Notes under the pieces: model-generated
Database searches by the model: none
What the model saw: the letters and a program-made list of their open reading frames with translations, nothing else
What the model was told of the DNA's origin: nothing
Part shown: in pieces, positions 21,152 to 29,790 of the stretch
Layout: each line of letters opens with the position of its first letter
How positions within the stretch are numbered: the stretch's first letter is position 1
Translations under genes and position numbers: made by a program
Source of the DNA: Haloarcula vallismortis ATCC 29715
GTDB lineage: Archaea > Halobacteriota > Halobacteria > Halobacteriales > Haloarculaceae
Assembly: GCF_000337775.1 (NCBI RefSeq)
Contig: NZ_AOLQ01000069.1
Location: 62,001-126,000 of the forward strand
DNA: 64,000 bases
Reading direction: 5' to 3'

Positions 21152-21267
21152 CGGTGCGGGTGCCGTTCGCCGACAGGCGGGTTTGCTGGCCCCGATTCGG
21201 CTCGTCAATCATGCATATTCTGACCCACGGTAGCATTTAACACATTTCGGCACGACTATTTCTGTGT

Positions 21268-21570
21268 ATGGCTGACATGACCACGAACATCGAAAGCGAG
21301 GAGTACTCGTTCGGACAGACGGTGTACGACGAGGACGGCACCGAACTCGGGACCATCCGCGGGTTCGACGAACACGGGTTCTACGTCACGGTTGAGGACG
21401 GCATCGAGGCGATGTCGAGTGAACATCTCAGTGCCGGGGCCGCGGGCCAGGCCGAACTGATGTGGCGCTGCTGGGAATGCGGCGAGATGGGGCAAATCGA
21501 GGACATTCCTGATGAGTGTCCGTCCTGCAACGCGCCAAAAGAGGACATCTACTACTGGCAGGAGGATTGA
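21268..21570 (+). CDS. Small rubredoxin-like zinc protein
   Basis: This 100 aa protein has an N-terminal PRC-barrel-like beta part (YSFGQTVYDEDGTELGTIRG) and a C-terminal two-knuckle metal site: WRCWECGEMG and DECPSCNAPKEDI, the CxxC...CxxC arrangement of rubredoxin/rubrerythrin tails. It ends in the aromatic DIYYWQED. It could bind iron (electron transfer) or zinc (structural). A TATTTC box about 25 bases before ATG 21268 indicates a leaderless transcript. The gene is monocistronic and converges with the next gene. Confidence 0.82.
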   Translation: MADMTTNIESEEYSFGQTVYDEDGTELGTIRGFDEHGFYVTVEDGIEAMSSEHLSAGAAGQAELMWRCWECGEMGQIEDIPDECPSCNAPKEDIYYWQED

Positions 21571-21572
21571 AA

Positions 21573-22130
21573 CTACGCCTGCTCGAATCGCTCGGCGACG
21601 GCCGGTCCAACCGTCTCCTGTACTGTTTCGACGGCTGACGGCGGGAGCGAGAACCGCAGCGTCGTCCAGTCGAGTTCGAGAATCGCCTGCCCGTCTTCAT
21701 CACCGATGACTACGTACACCAGACTCCCGCCGTAGACTCGTGCCAGGGCGTCAAACGTCGCTGCTGTCACTGGCACCGTTCCGGTCGTGTGGGTATCGGT
21801 GGCCGAAACATCGGTGTGGCCCGCGAGCGTCTCGACAGCGAACCGTTCGTGCTGGGGTGTGTCTCGCCGTCCGACACCGAGGTGGACAAACGCCTTTTCG
21901 GGAGACCGCTGTGATGCGTCCAGCACCGCTGCGAGCACGTCCAGCCCGACCGCTTCGTCCGGGTCGGACAGTTCGAAGCGACGCCTGGTTTCGTCTTCCG
22001 GCCAAGTCGGACCCGGTTCGCCGCTGCCACCGATGCCCTCCCACGCCGTGACGATTGTCTCGGTCAACCGGTCGATACCGATCTCGTCGATGGCCCGAAC
22101 TACCGCCTCGGCGTCGTCGGAGTCGCCCAT
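21573..22130 (-). CDS. Hypothetical protein (185 aa)
   Basis: A soluble acidic protein with codon use typical of the window. The N-terminus (EAVVRAIDEIGIDRLTETIV) is helical. The C-terminal part has alternating strands (GGSLVYVVIGDEDGQAILEL) and a final helix. No family, metal site or catalytic motif was recognised. It lies divergent from the ketopantoate reductase with about 90 bases between starts. Confidence 0.75.
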   Translation of the reverse strand: MGDSDDAEAVVRAIDEIGIDRLTETIVTAWEGIGGSGEPGPTWPEDETRRRFELSDPDEAVGLDVLAAVLDASQRSPEKAFVHLGVGRRDTPQHERFAVETLAGHTDVSATDTHTTGTVPVTAATFDALARVYGGSLVYVVIGDEDGQAILELDWTTLRFSLPPSAVETVQETVGPAVAERFEQA

Positions 22131-22219
22131 GCTCGTTCATTCATCGCTTGCCGCCAAGTGCGTGCTGATTCCGGCACGCCGGTGGTAGGTTTTTGTTCGG
22201 GCCGTCCCTGCGAGGTGGT

Positions 22220-23104
22220 ATGGATATCGTCGTCGTCGGGGCCGGAAGTCTGGGCAGCCTCATCGGTGGCCTGCTCGCCCAGGAACACGACGTGACGCTG
22301 GTGGGCCGCGAGCCACACGTCGGTAGCGTCAGCGAGAACGGGCTCTCAGTGGTTGGGGCCGAGGAGTTTCGGGTCCAGCCGACCGCACAGACGACGGTCC
22401 CGGCCAGCACCGACCTCGCGCTGGTGACGGTCAAGGCCTACGACACCGCTGCCGTTGCGACGGATCTCGCGGACTGCACGCTCGACGCTTGCCTCTCGCT
22501 CCAGAACGGGATGGGAAACGAGGAGCGGTTAGCCGCCGAACTCGACTGTCCGGTGCTGGCGGGGACGTGTTCCTACGGCGCGCGACTTCGAGAACCCGGC
22601 ACCGTCGCCTTCACCGGCCGCGGCGAAATCGTGCTGGGAGAGCGCAACGGCGGCCGGTCCGCAGTTGCTGACGACGCTGGAGCGGCGTTCCGTTCGGCAG
22701 GCATCGAGACGACCGTCGCGACGGATATGCCGACCCGCCTCTGGGAGAAACTCGCGGTCAACGCCGGCATCAACGCGGTGACGGCCCTCGCCCGCGTGGA
22801 AAACGGCGCGCTGGCCGACTCGCAAGCCGACGCCGTCGCCGCGAACGCCGCCCGTGAGACGGCCGCCGTCGCCCGCGAACAGGGAATCGAACTCTCGGAC
22901 GAGCGTGCGGTGTCGCTCGTCGAGCGCGTCGTCGACGACACCGCCGCCAACCACTCGTCGATGTACCAAGATGTCTCGGACGGTCAGCAAACCGAGATAG
23001 GCGCTATCAATGGCTACGTCGCCGACGCCGCCACAGAGCCAGTTCCCGTGAACGAGACGCTTGCCGGGCTCGTCCGTACGTGGGAGCGACACCGCGAGCG
23101 GTAG
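22220..23104 (+). CDS. panE: Ketopantoate reductase (PanE/ApbA family)
   Basis: This NADPH-dependent reductase (294 aa) acts in pantoate and hence coenzyme A synthesis. The N-terminal Rossmann motif is MDIVVVGAGSLGSLIGGLLA, and SLQNGMGNEE and LWEKLAVNAGINAVTAL are family motifs, the second with the catalytic lysine. The start at ATG 22220 follows a T-rich box (TTTTTG) by about 27 bases and places the Rossmann fold at residue 2. A longer frame from 22193 adds nine residues with no homology to the family pattern. Related 2-dehydro-acid reductases cannot be fully excluded. Confidence 0.88.
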   Translation: MDIVVVGAGSLGSLIGGLLAQEHDVTLVGREPHVGSVSENGLSVVGAEEFRVQPTAQTTVPASTDLALVTVKAYDTAAVATDLADCTLDACLSLQNGMGNEERLAAELDCPVLAGTCSYGARLREPGTVAFTGRGEIVLGERNGGRSAVADDAGAAFRSAGIETTVATDMPTRLWEKLAVNAGINAVTALARVENGALADSQADAVAANAARETAAVAREQGIELSDERAVSLVERVVDDTAANHSSMYQDVSDGQQTEIGAINGYVADAATEPVPVNETLAGLVRTWERHRER

Positions 23105-23108
23105 GTTC

Positions 23109-23163
23109 TGGAATCACACAACGACTATATACACGTCTCCTATGTGTGTCTCACATGATTCCA
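23109..23163. promoter_or_regulatory. Promoter with flanking inverted repeat upstream of the sugar-acid dehydratase
   Basis: A TATATA box at about 23126-23131 is flanked by a perfect 8-base inverted repeat, TGGAATCA at 23109-23116 and TGATTCCA at 23156-23163, with starts 47 bases apart (about 4.5 helical turns). The right arm lies near the predicted transcription start. This could be a regulator site for the dehydratase gene (inference). Confidence 0.4.
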
Positions 23164-23246
23164 CAAACCGACGGAGCGCGGCTCGGCGCGCCGCGTAGTG
23201 CTCCCAGCGGGACTGCTTCGTGTACCACAGCGAGGAGGACACCGGA

Positions 23247-24422
23247 ATGACAGCGGACGACGCGGCCGGGAACCGCATCGTCGACTACGAACTGTTCGAG
23301 GTCCCGCCCCGCTGGCTCTTCCTCCGACTGGAGACGGCCGACGGCACCGTCGGCTGGGGCGAACCTGTCGTCGAGGGCCGGGCACACACTGTGCGGGCGG
23401 CCGTTGAGGAACTGCTTGACAGCTACCTCATTGGGGAGAACCCCGAGAACATCCAGGACCACTGGCAGGCGATGTACCGCGGCGGCTTCTACCGCGGCGG
23501 CCCGGTCCTGATGTCCGCCATCGCTGGCATCGACCAGGCGCTGTGGGACATCAAGGGCAAGCAACTCGGCGCGCCAGTCCACCAGCTTCTGGGCGGGCAG
23601 GCCCGGGACCGCATCCGCGTCTACCAGTGGATTGGCGGCGACGAGCCCTCCGACGTGGCTGACGCTGCCCGCGAGCAGGTCGACGCCGGATTCACGGCGC
23701 TGAAGATGAACGCGACGCCCGAAATCGAGCGCGTCGACACCCCGGCGACGGTCGAGGCCGCTGCGACCCGGCTCCGTGAGGTCCGGGAGGCCGTCGGCCC
23801 CGATGTCGACATCGGCGTCGACTTCCACGGCCGCGTCACGAAGCCGATGGTCAAGCGCCTCGCGTCCGCGATGGAGCCCTACGAGCCGATGTTCATCGAG
23901 GAGCCGGTGTTGCCGGAGCACAACGACGCGCTGCCGGCTATCGCCGCCCACACCGACATCCCGATTGCGACCGGCGAGCGGATGTACTCGCGGTGGGACT
24001 ACAAAGAGGTGTTCGAGAACGGTGCTGTCGACGTGATTCAGCCCGACCTCTCCCACGCCGGGGGCATCACCGAGGTGTACAAAATCGCATCGATGGCCGA
24101 GGCCTACGACGTGGCGATGGCCCCGCACTGCCCGCTCGGCCCGGTCGCGCTGGCGTCGTGTGTGCAGGTCGACGCCTGCTCGCCGAACGCACTCATTCAG
24201 GAGCAGAGCATCGACATCCACTACAACGAGACCACTGACGTGCTGGACTATCTGGCCGACCCGTCGGTGTTCGACTACGAGGACGGCTTTGTCACCGTCC
24301 CGACCGATCCCGGTCTGGGCATCGAGATCGACGAGTCGTTCCTCCGGGAGCAGTCCGAGAAAGACGTCGACTGGCACAACCCCGTCTGGCGACACGACGA
24401 CGGCAGCGTCGCCGAGTGGTAG
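23247..24422 (+). CDS. Gluconate/galactonate dehydratase (enolase superfamily)
   Basis: This enolase-superfamily sugar-acid dehydratase (391 aa) removes water from gluconate or galactonate to give 2-keto-3-deoxy sugar acids, the entry to the semi-phosphorylative Entner-Doudoroff route. It has VGWGEPVVEGR, KMNATPE, and metal-ligand acids in DVDIGVDFHGR, MFIEEPVLPEHND and TGERMYSRWD, plus the late His in MAPHCPLGPVA. ATG 23247 is preceded by GGAGG with 8-base spacing, which decides the start over GTG 23220. The TATA box implies a leader of about 90 bases. KDPG aldolase, a later enzyme of the same route, is at 59.5 kb. Substrate choice is inferred. Confidence 0.88.
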   Translation: MTADDAAGNRIVDYELFEVPPRWLFLRLETADGTVGWGEPVVEGRAHTVRAAVEELLDSYLIGENPENIQDHWQAMYRGGFYRGGPVLMSAIAGIDQALWDIKGKQLGAPVHQLLGGQARDRIRVYQWIGGDEPSDVADAAREQVDAGFTALKMNATPEIERVDTPATVEAAATRLREVREAVGPDVDIGVDFHGRVTKPMVKRLASAMEPYEPMFIEEPVLPEHNDALPAIAAHTDIPIATGERMYSRWDYKEVFENGAVDVIQPDLSHAGGITEVYKIASMAEAYDVAMAPHCPLGPVALASCVQVDACSPNALIQEQSIDIHYNETTDVLDYLADPSVFDYEDGFVTVPTDPGLGIEIDESFLREQSEKDVDWHNPVWRHDDGSVAEW

Positions 24423-24528
24423 TCCGGCTACGATTCCTCGTTGCACTCCCCTGCCAGCGACTGTGTGGTGACAGTACGGCCACGCACCAAAGGAAAGGGC
24501 TCATATCCCGCGCCCGATACGTACCTGT

Positions 24529-25188
24529 ATGGCCTCCTCAACGTCGTGGAAGCGCGATTTCGCGAGCGGCCTCATCGTTCTGTTGCCCCTGCTGGTGACG
24601 GTCTACGTCATCCTCTATCTCTACTCTATCCTCGCATCCGCAGCGGTCATCCCGGCAATCGACAGCGAGCTGCTAGCGGCGCTTGGACTCCCTTCGGGAA
24701 CGTCGTCTGTCGAACTCGCTCGGGTGTTTACCACGCTGATTATTTTCATCCTCATCGTGTTCTCCATCGGCTATCTGATGCGGACGGCCTTCGGCGACAT
24801 CGTCGAACGGGCCATCGACGACGCGATGAACCATGTGCCCGGACTCCGGGTGGTGTACAACGCCTCGAAGATGGCGGTCGAGACGGCTGTCGGGGGCACC
24901 GACGAACTCCAAGCGCCAGTGAAACTCGAAGTGTGGGACGGGATGCGGATGACGGCGTTCAAAACGGGACAGACGACCGACGACGGCCGCGAGGTGCTCT
25001 TCCTGCCGACCGCGCCGAACATCACGACCGGCTACGTCGTCGAAGTCGAACCCAGCCGCTACGAGGAAATCGACGAACGCGTCGAAGAAGCACTGACACG
25101 CATCCTCAGCGCCGGATTCGGCGACACTGAGCGCAGTACCGCCACGCCGATTCCAGTCGCCGACGAGGACGACCTCGCGGACGACTAA
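24529..25188 (+). CDS. DUF502 family membrane protein
   Basis: This 219 aa protein has two N-terminal membrane helices (SGLIVLLPLLVTVYVILYLYS and VFTTLIIFILIVFSIGYLM), the spacing typical of DUF502. A conserved cytoplasmic part follows (NHVPGLRVVYNASKMAVE, VLFLPTAPNITTGYVVEVEP) and then an acidic tail. The function of the family is unknown. It is a single gene converging on ilvE. Confidence 0.88.
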   Translation: MASSTSWKRDFASGLIVLLPLLVTVYVILYLYSILASAAVIPAIDSELLAALGLPSGTSSVELARVFTTLIIFILIVFSIGYLMRTAFGDIVERAIDDAMNHVPGLRVVYNASKMAVETAVGGTDELQAPVKLEVWDGMRMTAFKTGQTTDDGREVLFLPTAPNITTGYVVEVEPSRYEEIDERVEEALTRILSAGFGDTERSTATPIPVADEDDLADD

Positions 25189-25208
25189 CAGCGCCGCTCA
25201 CTGCCCTC

Positions 25209-26141
25209 TCAGACGTAGTGGAACCACTCTTCGCGGTCACCGCTCTCGATGACGTCGAAGAAGGCCGACTGGAGTTCGTCGGTGACCGGCCCTTTCGTCC
25301 CTTCGCCGATCTCGTTGTCGTCGACGCTTCGGATGGGCGTGACCTCTGCCGCCGTGCCGGTGAAGAACAGTTCGTCAGCGGTGTATAGCTCACCGCGGGA
25401 GATGGTCGCTTCCTCGTGGACGGTGTAACCCATCTCCTCGGCGAGCGTGATTGCGGTGTTGCGGGTGATGCCTTCGAGAATGCTCTCGGCCAGTCCGGGC
25501 GTGTATATCTCGTCGTCCCGGACCATGAAGATGTTCTCGCCCGGACCTTCGGCGACGTTACCTTCCTTGTTCAGGACGATGGCCTCGGTGTAGCCGTTTC
25601 GGCGAGCCTCCTCGCCGGCGAGCATACTGTTGACGTATAGTCCTGTGGTCTTGATGTTGGTCGGGATCTGGCTGGAGGCGTGCTTGCGCCAGGACGACAC
25701 CATCACGTCGACGCCCTCTTCCAGCGCTTCCTCGCCGAGATACGCGCCCCACGGCCACGCTGCGATGGTGGTTTTCGTCGGGCAACTCTTCGGGCTCACG
25801 CCCAGCGAGTCGAAGCCGTAGTAGACGATGGGGCGGATGTAACACGACTCGAACCCCTCCGTCTCGATGAGCTCCGTCGTCGCTTCAGTGAGTTCCTCCT
25901 TGCTGAACTCGATGTCGAGGTCGTAGGGCTTCGCGGATTTGTACAGGCGGTCCAGGTGTTCCTCCCAGCGGAAGATGGCCGGTCCCTGTTCGGTGTCGTA
26001 ACAGCGGACACCCTCGAAAACGCCGGTCCCGTAGTGCAGCGCGTGGGTGAGAACGTGGGTCTGTGCGTCCTCGAAGTCGACGAACTCGCCATCCATCCAG
26101 ATCCGGTCGGTCCCTTCGAACATCTCTGGACGGTCGCTCAT
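25209..26141 (-). CDS. ilvE: Branched-chain amino acid aminotransferase IlvE
   Basis: This class IV PLP aminotransferase (310 aa) interconverts Leu, Ile and Val with their keto acids. It has WMDGEFVDFEDAQTHVLTHA with LHYGTGVFEGVR, CYIRPIVYYG, the PLP lysine region SSWRKHASSQIPTNIKTTG, NGYTEAIVLN with GNVAEGPGENIF, and GITRNTAI. ATG 26141 gives the family's normal N-terminus (MSDRPEMFEGTDRIWMDGE). That ATG overlaps the stop of an upstream 25-codon ORF by ATGA, so translation may depend on it. GGAGGGG lies about 10 bases before the start. Confidence 0.93.
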   Translation of the reverse strand: MSDRPEMFEGTDRIWMDGEFVDFEDAQTHVLTHALHYGTGVFEGVRCYDTEQGPAIFRWEEHLDRLYKSAKPYDLDIEFSKEELTEATTELIETEGFESCYIRPIVYYGFDSLGVSPKSCPTKTTIAAWPWGAYLGEEALEEGVDVMVSSWRKHASSQIPTNIKTTGLYVNSMLAGEEARRNGYTEAIVLNKEGNVAEGPGENIFMVRDDEIYTPGLAESILEGITRNTAITLAEEMGYTVHEEATISRGELYTADELFFTGTAAEVTPIRSVDDNEIGEGTKGPVTDELQSAFFDVIESGDREEWFHYV

Positions 26142-26215
26142 CGCACGACCCCTCCGGTGCGTCGACAGTCGCAGTGCCCGCGCGTGGTGCCTCCTGCTGT
26201 CTCGTCGTGTGTCAT
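26138..26215 (-). CDS. 25-codon upstream ORF coupled to ilvE
   Basis: ATG 26215 opens a frame of 25 codons containing TRGHCDCRRTGG, ending in TGA at 26140-26138 and overlapping the ilvE ATG (ATGA). A TTAA-containing box (CTCTTAACC) lies 25-27 bases before this ATG, so the mRNA should begin at or very near the ATG itself. That makes it the leaderless first cistron. Its peptide has HxCxC and arginine-rich features but no stretch of Leu, Ile or Val codons, so it is not a classical amino-acid attenuator. It may serve to deliver ribosomes to ilvE (inference). Confidence 0.5.
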   Translation of the reverse strand: MTHDETAGGTTRGHCDCRRTGGVVR

Positions 26216-26389
26216 ATCTACCCCATTGATTCCCGTGGTTAAGAGTGTTGACGGTCGACCCGTGCCACACCCGCTCATTCGGGGACACATCTCTGGAGTG
26301 CGCCGCAGATACGGCGTCGTGGCGCTCGGTCCCCACGGCGAGCGAGGAGTGCAGAAATCTTTACTCGCCGCCATCCGTCCACCCCTGAC

Positions 26390-26626
26390 ATGTCCGAGTC
26401 CACGCTGAAACGGTCCCTCCATCGAGGCGTTGCAACGCTGCTGGTCCCGCTTGGCCTGCTCCTGATTCAGGCCCAGGTTATCACGCGTAACCTTGCTGGC
26501 GTCGTCGAATCGCCGCTCCCTGGTCTTTCCCGCGCCGTCGGTACCGCTTTCGTCGTCGGTGCAACGCTGTATCTCCTCGCCAGCGGCCTGCGACAGGTGT
26601 ACAGAGCGGCTGATACGCCTTTCTAA
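26390..26626 (+). CDS. Small two-helix membrane protein (78 aa)
   Basis: It begins MSESTLKRSLHRGVATLLVP and contains two hydrophobic helices (VATLLVPLGLLLIQAQVI and AVGTAFVVGATLYLLASGL) with a short cytoplasmic tail. The box TCTTTACTC lies about 30 bases before the ATG. No family was recognised. It is divergent from the ilvE unit. Confidence 0.7.
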   Translation: MSESTLKRSLHRGVATLLVPLGLLLIQAQVITRNLAGVVESPLPGLSRAVGTAFVVGATLYLLASGLRQVYRAADTPF

Positions 26627-26760
26627 CCTTATCGCGGATCGTGGTCCCAAAATCAGTCGCTGGCTGTCTCGTCTTCCTTCCACGTACTGCGAAGCAGCGG
26701 TCCATCCACCCGTCGGCTTCGCTCTACAGCGTGACTTCGTTCTAAGAGTCCGACTGCGTC

Positions 26761-27222
26761 TCACACTCTTCCGGGTTCGCCAGCGCGGACGACGACCGTA
26801 TCCGCGATGATGTCACCAAGCCGCTGCTTGCGGTCCGTGACAAGAACGGCAACGAAGCCGATCAGGTAGAACGCCGGCAGCACGTCGACGATTCGCAGGA
26901 GGGTTCTAATCGCCGCCGGCCCATACTTGATAGGGTCGCCGTCTTCCGTCACGACGACGATGTCGAGAGCCATCTTGCCGATCGTCTGGCCGTACTGCCC
27001 TTCGAGGTAGATGTAGTACCCGAATCCGATGAGAAGGCCGAAGAGATTCCCGAGCACTCCGAGTCGAATCTGCCCGAGGACGCCGATGATGGCTGAGGAA
27101 GCGATGCCGATAACCACGATGTCGAGTATTATTGCGGCGACACGCCGCCAGATAACGTCTCCCTCCGTACCATTTCGGGCTGTGGGCGTTCGAACCAGGC
27201 CATACTCACCAACTGACACCAA
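26761..27222 (-). CDS. RDD family membrane protein
   Basis: This 153 aa protein has the RDD pattern: VIWRRVAAIILDIVVIG at the first helix (R and D conserved), QYGQTIGKMALDIVVV in the loop, AAIRTLLRIVDVLP and TDRKQRLGDIIADTVVV at the end. It has about three to four membrane helices. Some RDD proteins are linked to ion or osmotic stress, but the role here is unknown. The GTG/ATG start at 27222 gives a short acidic lead before the first helix. Confidence 0.88.
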   Translation of the reverse strand: MVSVGEYGLVRTPTARNGTEGDVIWRRVAAIILDIVVIGIASSAIIGVLGQIRLGVLGNLFGLLIGFGYYIYLEGQYGQTIGKMALDIVVVTEDGDPIKYGPAAIRTLLRIVDVLPAFYLIGFVAVLVTDRKQRLGDIIADTVVVRAGEPGRV

Positions 27223-27261
27223 AATGATATAAACCTATGTCCCGCTCCGCTTTGGACTCCG

Positions 27262-27936
27262 TTACTCGAACCGCTCCAGCAGACTGGCCCCTTCGACGTA
27301 CACGAGTCCCTCGCGCTCGGCGTAGGCCCGTGCCGCTGCCGGGGGGAGCGCCGCGCCGGTCTCGTCGTCCAGCATCTCACAGACGACGGCGGCGTCGGGC
27401 AGATCGGCCGCTGCCGCGAGCGCGAGCGCGAGTTCGGTGTGTCCCTCGCGGTCGGCCAGGCCGTCCGGGGCCGCCCGGAGGAGGTGGACGTGGCCCGGCG
27501 ACCGGAAGGCATCGGTGAATGCGTCGGGGTCAGGGTCCGCCGCGACAGCGGCCAGTTCCCGGATTGTCAGCGAGCGGTCATCGTCGGTAATGCCGGTGAA
27601 CGTGTCGCGGTGGTTCACCGTCAGGGAAAACGAGGAGCGCTCGTCGTACGCGAGGTCGTGGTCGGCCGCAGTCGGGTGGGCGAGGACCTCCTGCATGAAC
27701 GGCAGTTCCAGCGCGTCGGCGACGCGGTCCGAGAGGGCGACACAGACGAGGCCGCCGGCGTCGTTTCGCATGCGAGCGACGGCCTCGGGGGTGACAGCGC
27801 CGGCCGGGTAGACGAGGTCGGTTTCGCCCTCACGGTCAGCGGCGTCGTGGATGAGCACTGGCTCGCCGCGGGCGAAGGCCGCGACCGCATCGGCCACGCT
27901 GTCGGCGTCGACGGCGGTTTCCTCACTCCGAGACAT
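27262..27936 (-). CDS. ribB: 3,4-dihydroxy-2-butanone-4-phosphate synthase RibB
   Basis: It converts ribulose 5-phosphate to dihydroxybutanone phosphate and formate for riboflavin synthesis (224 aa). It has the acidic metal site [28 protein letters not shown], the [14 protein letters not shown] segment, [10 protein letters not shown] and the catalytic [10 protein letters not shown]. RibB usually has REGEGD, and here GETD is a conservative change. The start overlaps the end of rbkR by 14 bases, so the two are one transcript and the regulator/kinase is translated first. Confidence 0.94.
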   Translation of the reverse strand: MSRSEETAVDADSVADAVAAFARGEPVLIHDAADREGETDLVYPAGAVTPEAVARMRNDAGGLVCVALSDRVADALELPFMQEVLAHPTAADHDLAYDERSSFSLTVNHRDTFTGITDDDRSLTIRELAAVAADPDPDAFTDAFRSPGHVHLLRAAPDGLADREGHTELALALAAAADLPDAAVVCEMLDDETGAALPPAAARAYAEREGLVYVEGASLLERFE

Positions 27937-28621
27937 GCACGATCACCTCGTCGCCGTCGGCCAGTTCCAGCACCTCGCGGAGCTTCTCCGGCGCTATCAC
28001 TTCGAGTTGCTCCTCGCCGTGGTGGGTCCGCTCGGGCGCGATGACGTGGGCCGGCTCGTACTCGCCGTCGCTGCCCTCTATCGAGGCGGGGTAGCAGTAC
28101 GCTGGGCCGTAGGTCCGTTCGTCGTCCTCCCAGCCCTCGATGGTGACGGGCTCGATAGCGCTCATCCGTGCCCGCTTGCGAACGCTCTCGGCTGTGAGTT
28201 CGAGATTGAGCGTGCCCGCGAACGGCTCGTACCCCAGCCGCTCGATGAACTGTTCCATGTAGCCCGGCAGCGTGATGTAGTGGCGACCCTCCCCCATCCC
28301 CGAGGTGACGACGCCGGTCAGGTCGACGCTGGCGTCGGCTTCGAAAATGCGCCGGTAGTCAGCGTACTCAGACTGGAGGCGGCGCTCACCGTCGGCGGTC
28401 AGTTCGACCTCCTGTCCGTCGCTAACGATGTTCCGGGCCAACAGTCCGGCGTCTTCGAGCCGCTGGAGTCGCCGCGAGGCGGTCTGGTTCGAGGCGTCCA
28501 GCCGGTCTCCGAGGTCGGCACAGGACACCTTCGTCGACTCGTCGAGCGCACCGTCGAGGGCGAGCAGTTTCAGCGTCGCCAGCTCGTCTCGACCGACGCC
28601 CTGTCCCGTTGATTCAGCCAT
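27923..28621 (-). CDS. rbkR: RbkR: transcription regulator fused to CTP-dependent riboflavin kinase
   Basis: This 232 aa protein has two parts. Residues about 10-85 form a winged helix ([45 protein letters not shown]). Residues about 95-232 form an archaeal riboflavin kinase ([54 protein letters not shown]-like end), which phosphorylates riboflavin with CTP to give FMN. Such fusions are known archaeal regulators of riboflavin genes. ATG 28621 is chosen because a GCTTATCC box lies about 29 bases upstream. The frame upstream to 28672 runs through the promoter. A palindromic half-site cluster lies just behind it. Confidence 0.93.
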   Translation of the reverse strand: MAESTGQGVGRDELATLKLLALDGALDESTKVSCADLGDRLDASNQTASRRLQRLEDAGLLARNIVSDGQEVELTADGERRLQSEYADYRRIFEADASVDLTGVVTSGMGEGRHYITLPGYMEQFIERLGYEPFAGTLNLELTAESVRKRARMSAIEPVTIEGWEDDERTYGPAYCYPASIEGSDGEYEPAHVIAPERTHHGEEQLEVIAPEKLREVLELADGDEVIVHVSE

Positions 28622-28662
28622 GCAGTCAGGTAGGGATTCCCGCCGGATAAGCATACCGAAGG

Positions 28663-28685
28663 TGGAATGCATTCCATATTTGGAA
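28663..28685 (-). promoter_or_regulatory. Candidate RbkR operator: three TGGAA half-sites
   Basis: A perfect 14-base palindrome TGGAATGCATTCCA lies at 28663-28676, followed after TATT by another TGGAA (28681-28685). The middle TTCCA therefore pairs with both neighbours. The cluster is immediately upstream of the TATA-like GCTTATCC of rbkR. Its position suits autoregulation of the rbkR-ribB unit. Binding by RbkR is inferred. Confidence 0.5.
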
Positions 28686-28809
28686 CGGTTACAAACTCGA
28701 AACGCGTTGGCGAAAAGCGTGTGTAACAGTAGGTAGCTGAATACGCTTCAATGCGCTGGCTCACACGTTCGGGCCTTTTAGCGCGGGGAACGCTGGCTCT
28801 CGGGGTCAC

Positions 28810-29790
28810 TCAGTACTCAACGAGCGCATCCTGTTGCCAGAACTCGCTCGATTTCTCCAGTTTCGGGACCCAGGTGTTCTCATCTTCGGCCAGCATCGCC
28901 ACGCGGGAGTCCTCGACTTCCTTCAGCACGTCGTGATTTGGGAGGTACTCGCCCATCTCCTGTGTGAACGCCCGGACCTCGCTGTGGTCGGGCATCGAGT
29001 CGCGGTCGAGGCGGCCCCGCGAGTGGCCGACGTGCATGTACGCCTTCATCTCGACGAAGTCCGCGTCCGCCCGATCACACATCGCCGCGTACCACTCGGG
29101 GTGGTGCATGTTGTGGCCCTTGACCAGCGTCGTCCGGATGACCGTTCGGGTGTCGTCCTTCTCGGCCAGCACATCCAGCGTGTCGATGAGCGAGTCCCAG
29201 GCGTCGTCCTCCATCGCCTGCACCGTTGAATCGAACGTCTGGCGGTCGGCGGCGTCGACGGAAACGTACAGTTGCGTGGGGTCACACCGCTCCAGCATCT
29301 CCGTGTTGGTCCCGTTGGAGACGAGGAACGTGGTGATGTCGCGGTCGTGGAACTCCTCGATGAGTTCCGGGAGGTGCGGGTAGAGCGTGGGCTCGCCGTC
29401 CAGCGAGATGGCGACGTGGCGCGGTTCCATCGCCTGGTCGAACACCTCGCGGGGCACCTCGTCGTTGCCGCCGAAGCCCGACAATAGTTTCCGCTGGAGT
29501 TCGACGGAGGCGTCGGCGACCGCCGCGGGGTCGTCCCACTCCACGTCACCGAGTTCGTAGGCGTGGCCGGCGTGGTCGCGCCAGCAGAACACGCACCGCT
29601 CGTTGCATTTCACCACCGGCGTCATCTGGATGCAGCGGTGGGACTCGATGCCGTAGAAGATGTACTTGTAACACTTCCCCTCCCCGCGCAGGGCGTTTTT
29701 CGTCCAGCCGCAGGTCTGGGCGGCCGTGTGGTTCTCGCTGTGGTAGGCCGGGTCCGAGACCTGTTTCGGACCGCCGTCGGCGTCACTCAT
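28810..29790 (-). CDS. twy1: tRNA 4-demethylwyosine synthase Twy1 (radical SAM)
   Basis: It builds the tricyclic wyosine base at position 37 of tRNA-Phe from N1-methylguanosine and pyruvate (326 aa). The radical-SAM cluster is C62, C66 and C69 (KCNERCVFCWRDHAGH). The second cluster motif CX12CX12C is present as C27, C40 and C53 (CGWTKNALRGEGKC and HRCIQM), which identifies TYW1. HVAISLDGEPTLYPHL and VSNGTNTEML are further family motifs. It is monocistronic. The start at ATG 29790 places the first cysteine at 27. Confidence 0.95.
   Translation of the reverse strand: MSDADGGPKQVSDPAYHSENHTAAQTCGWTKNALRGEGKCYKYIFYGIESHRCIQMTPVVKCNERCVFCWRDHAGHAYELGDVEWDDPAAVADASVELQRKLLSGFGGNDEVPREVFDQAMEPRHVAISLDGEPTLYPHLPELIEEFHDRDITTFLVSNGTNTEMLERCDPTQLYVSVDAADRQTFDSTVQAMEDDAWDSLIDTLDVLAEKDDTRTVIRTTLVKGHNMHHPEWYAAMCDRADADFVEMKAYMHVGHSRGRLDRDSMPDHSEVRAFTQEMGEYLPNHDVLKEVEDSRVAMLAEDENTWVPKLEKSSEFWQQDALVEY

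Noticed and set aside
19616-21208. 530-codon minus-strand frame opposite metY-metX
   Set aside because: Mirror of codon bias. metX motifs are firm on the plus strand.
23151-24446. 431-codon minus-strand frame opposite the sugar-acid dehydratase
   Set aside because: No family pattern, and the plus strand has the catalytic acids of the enolase superfamily.
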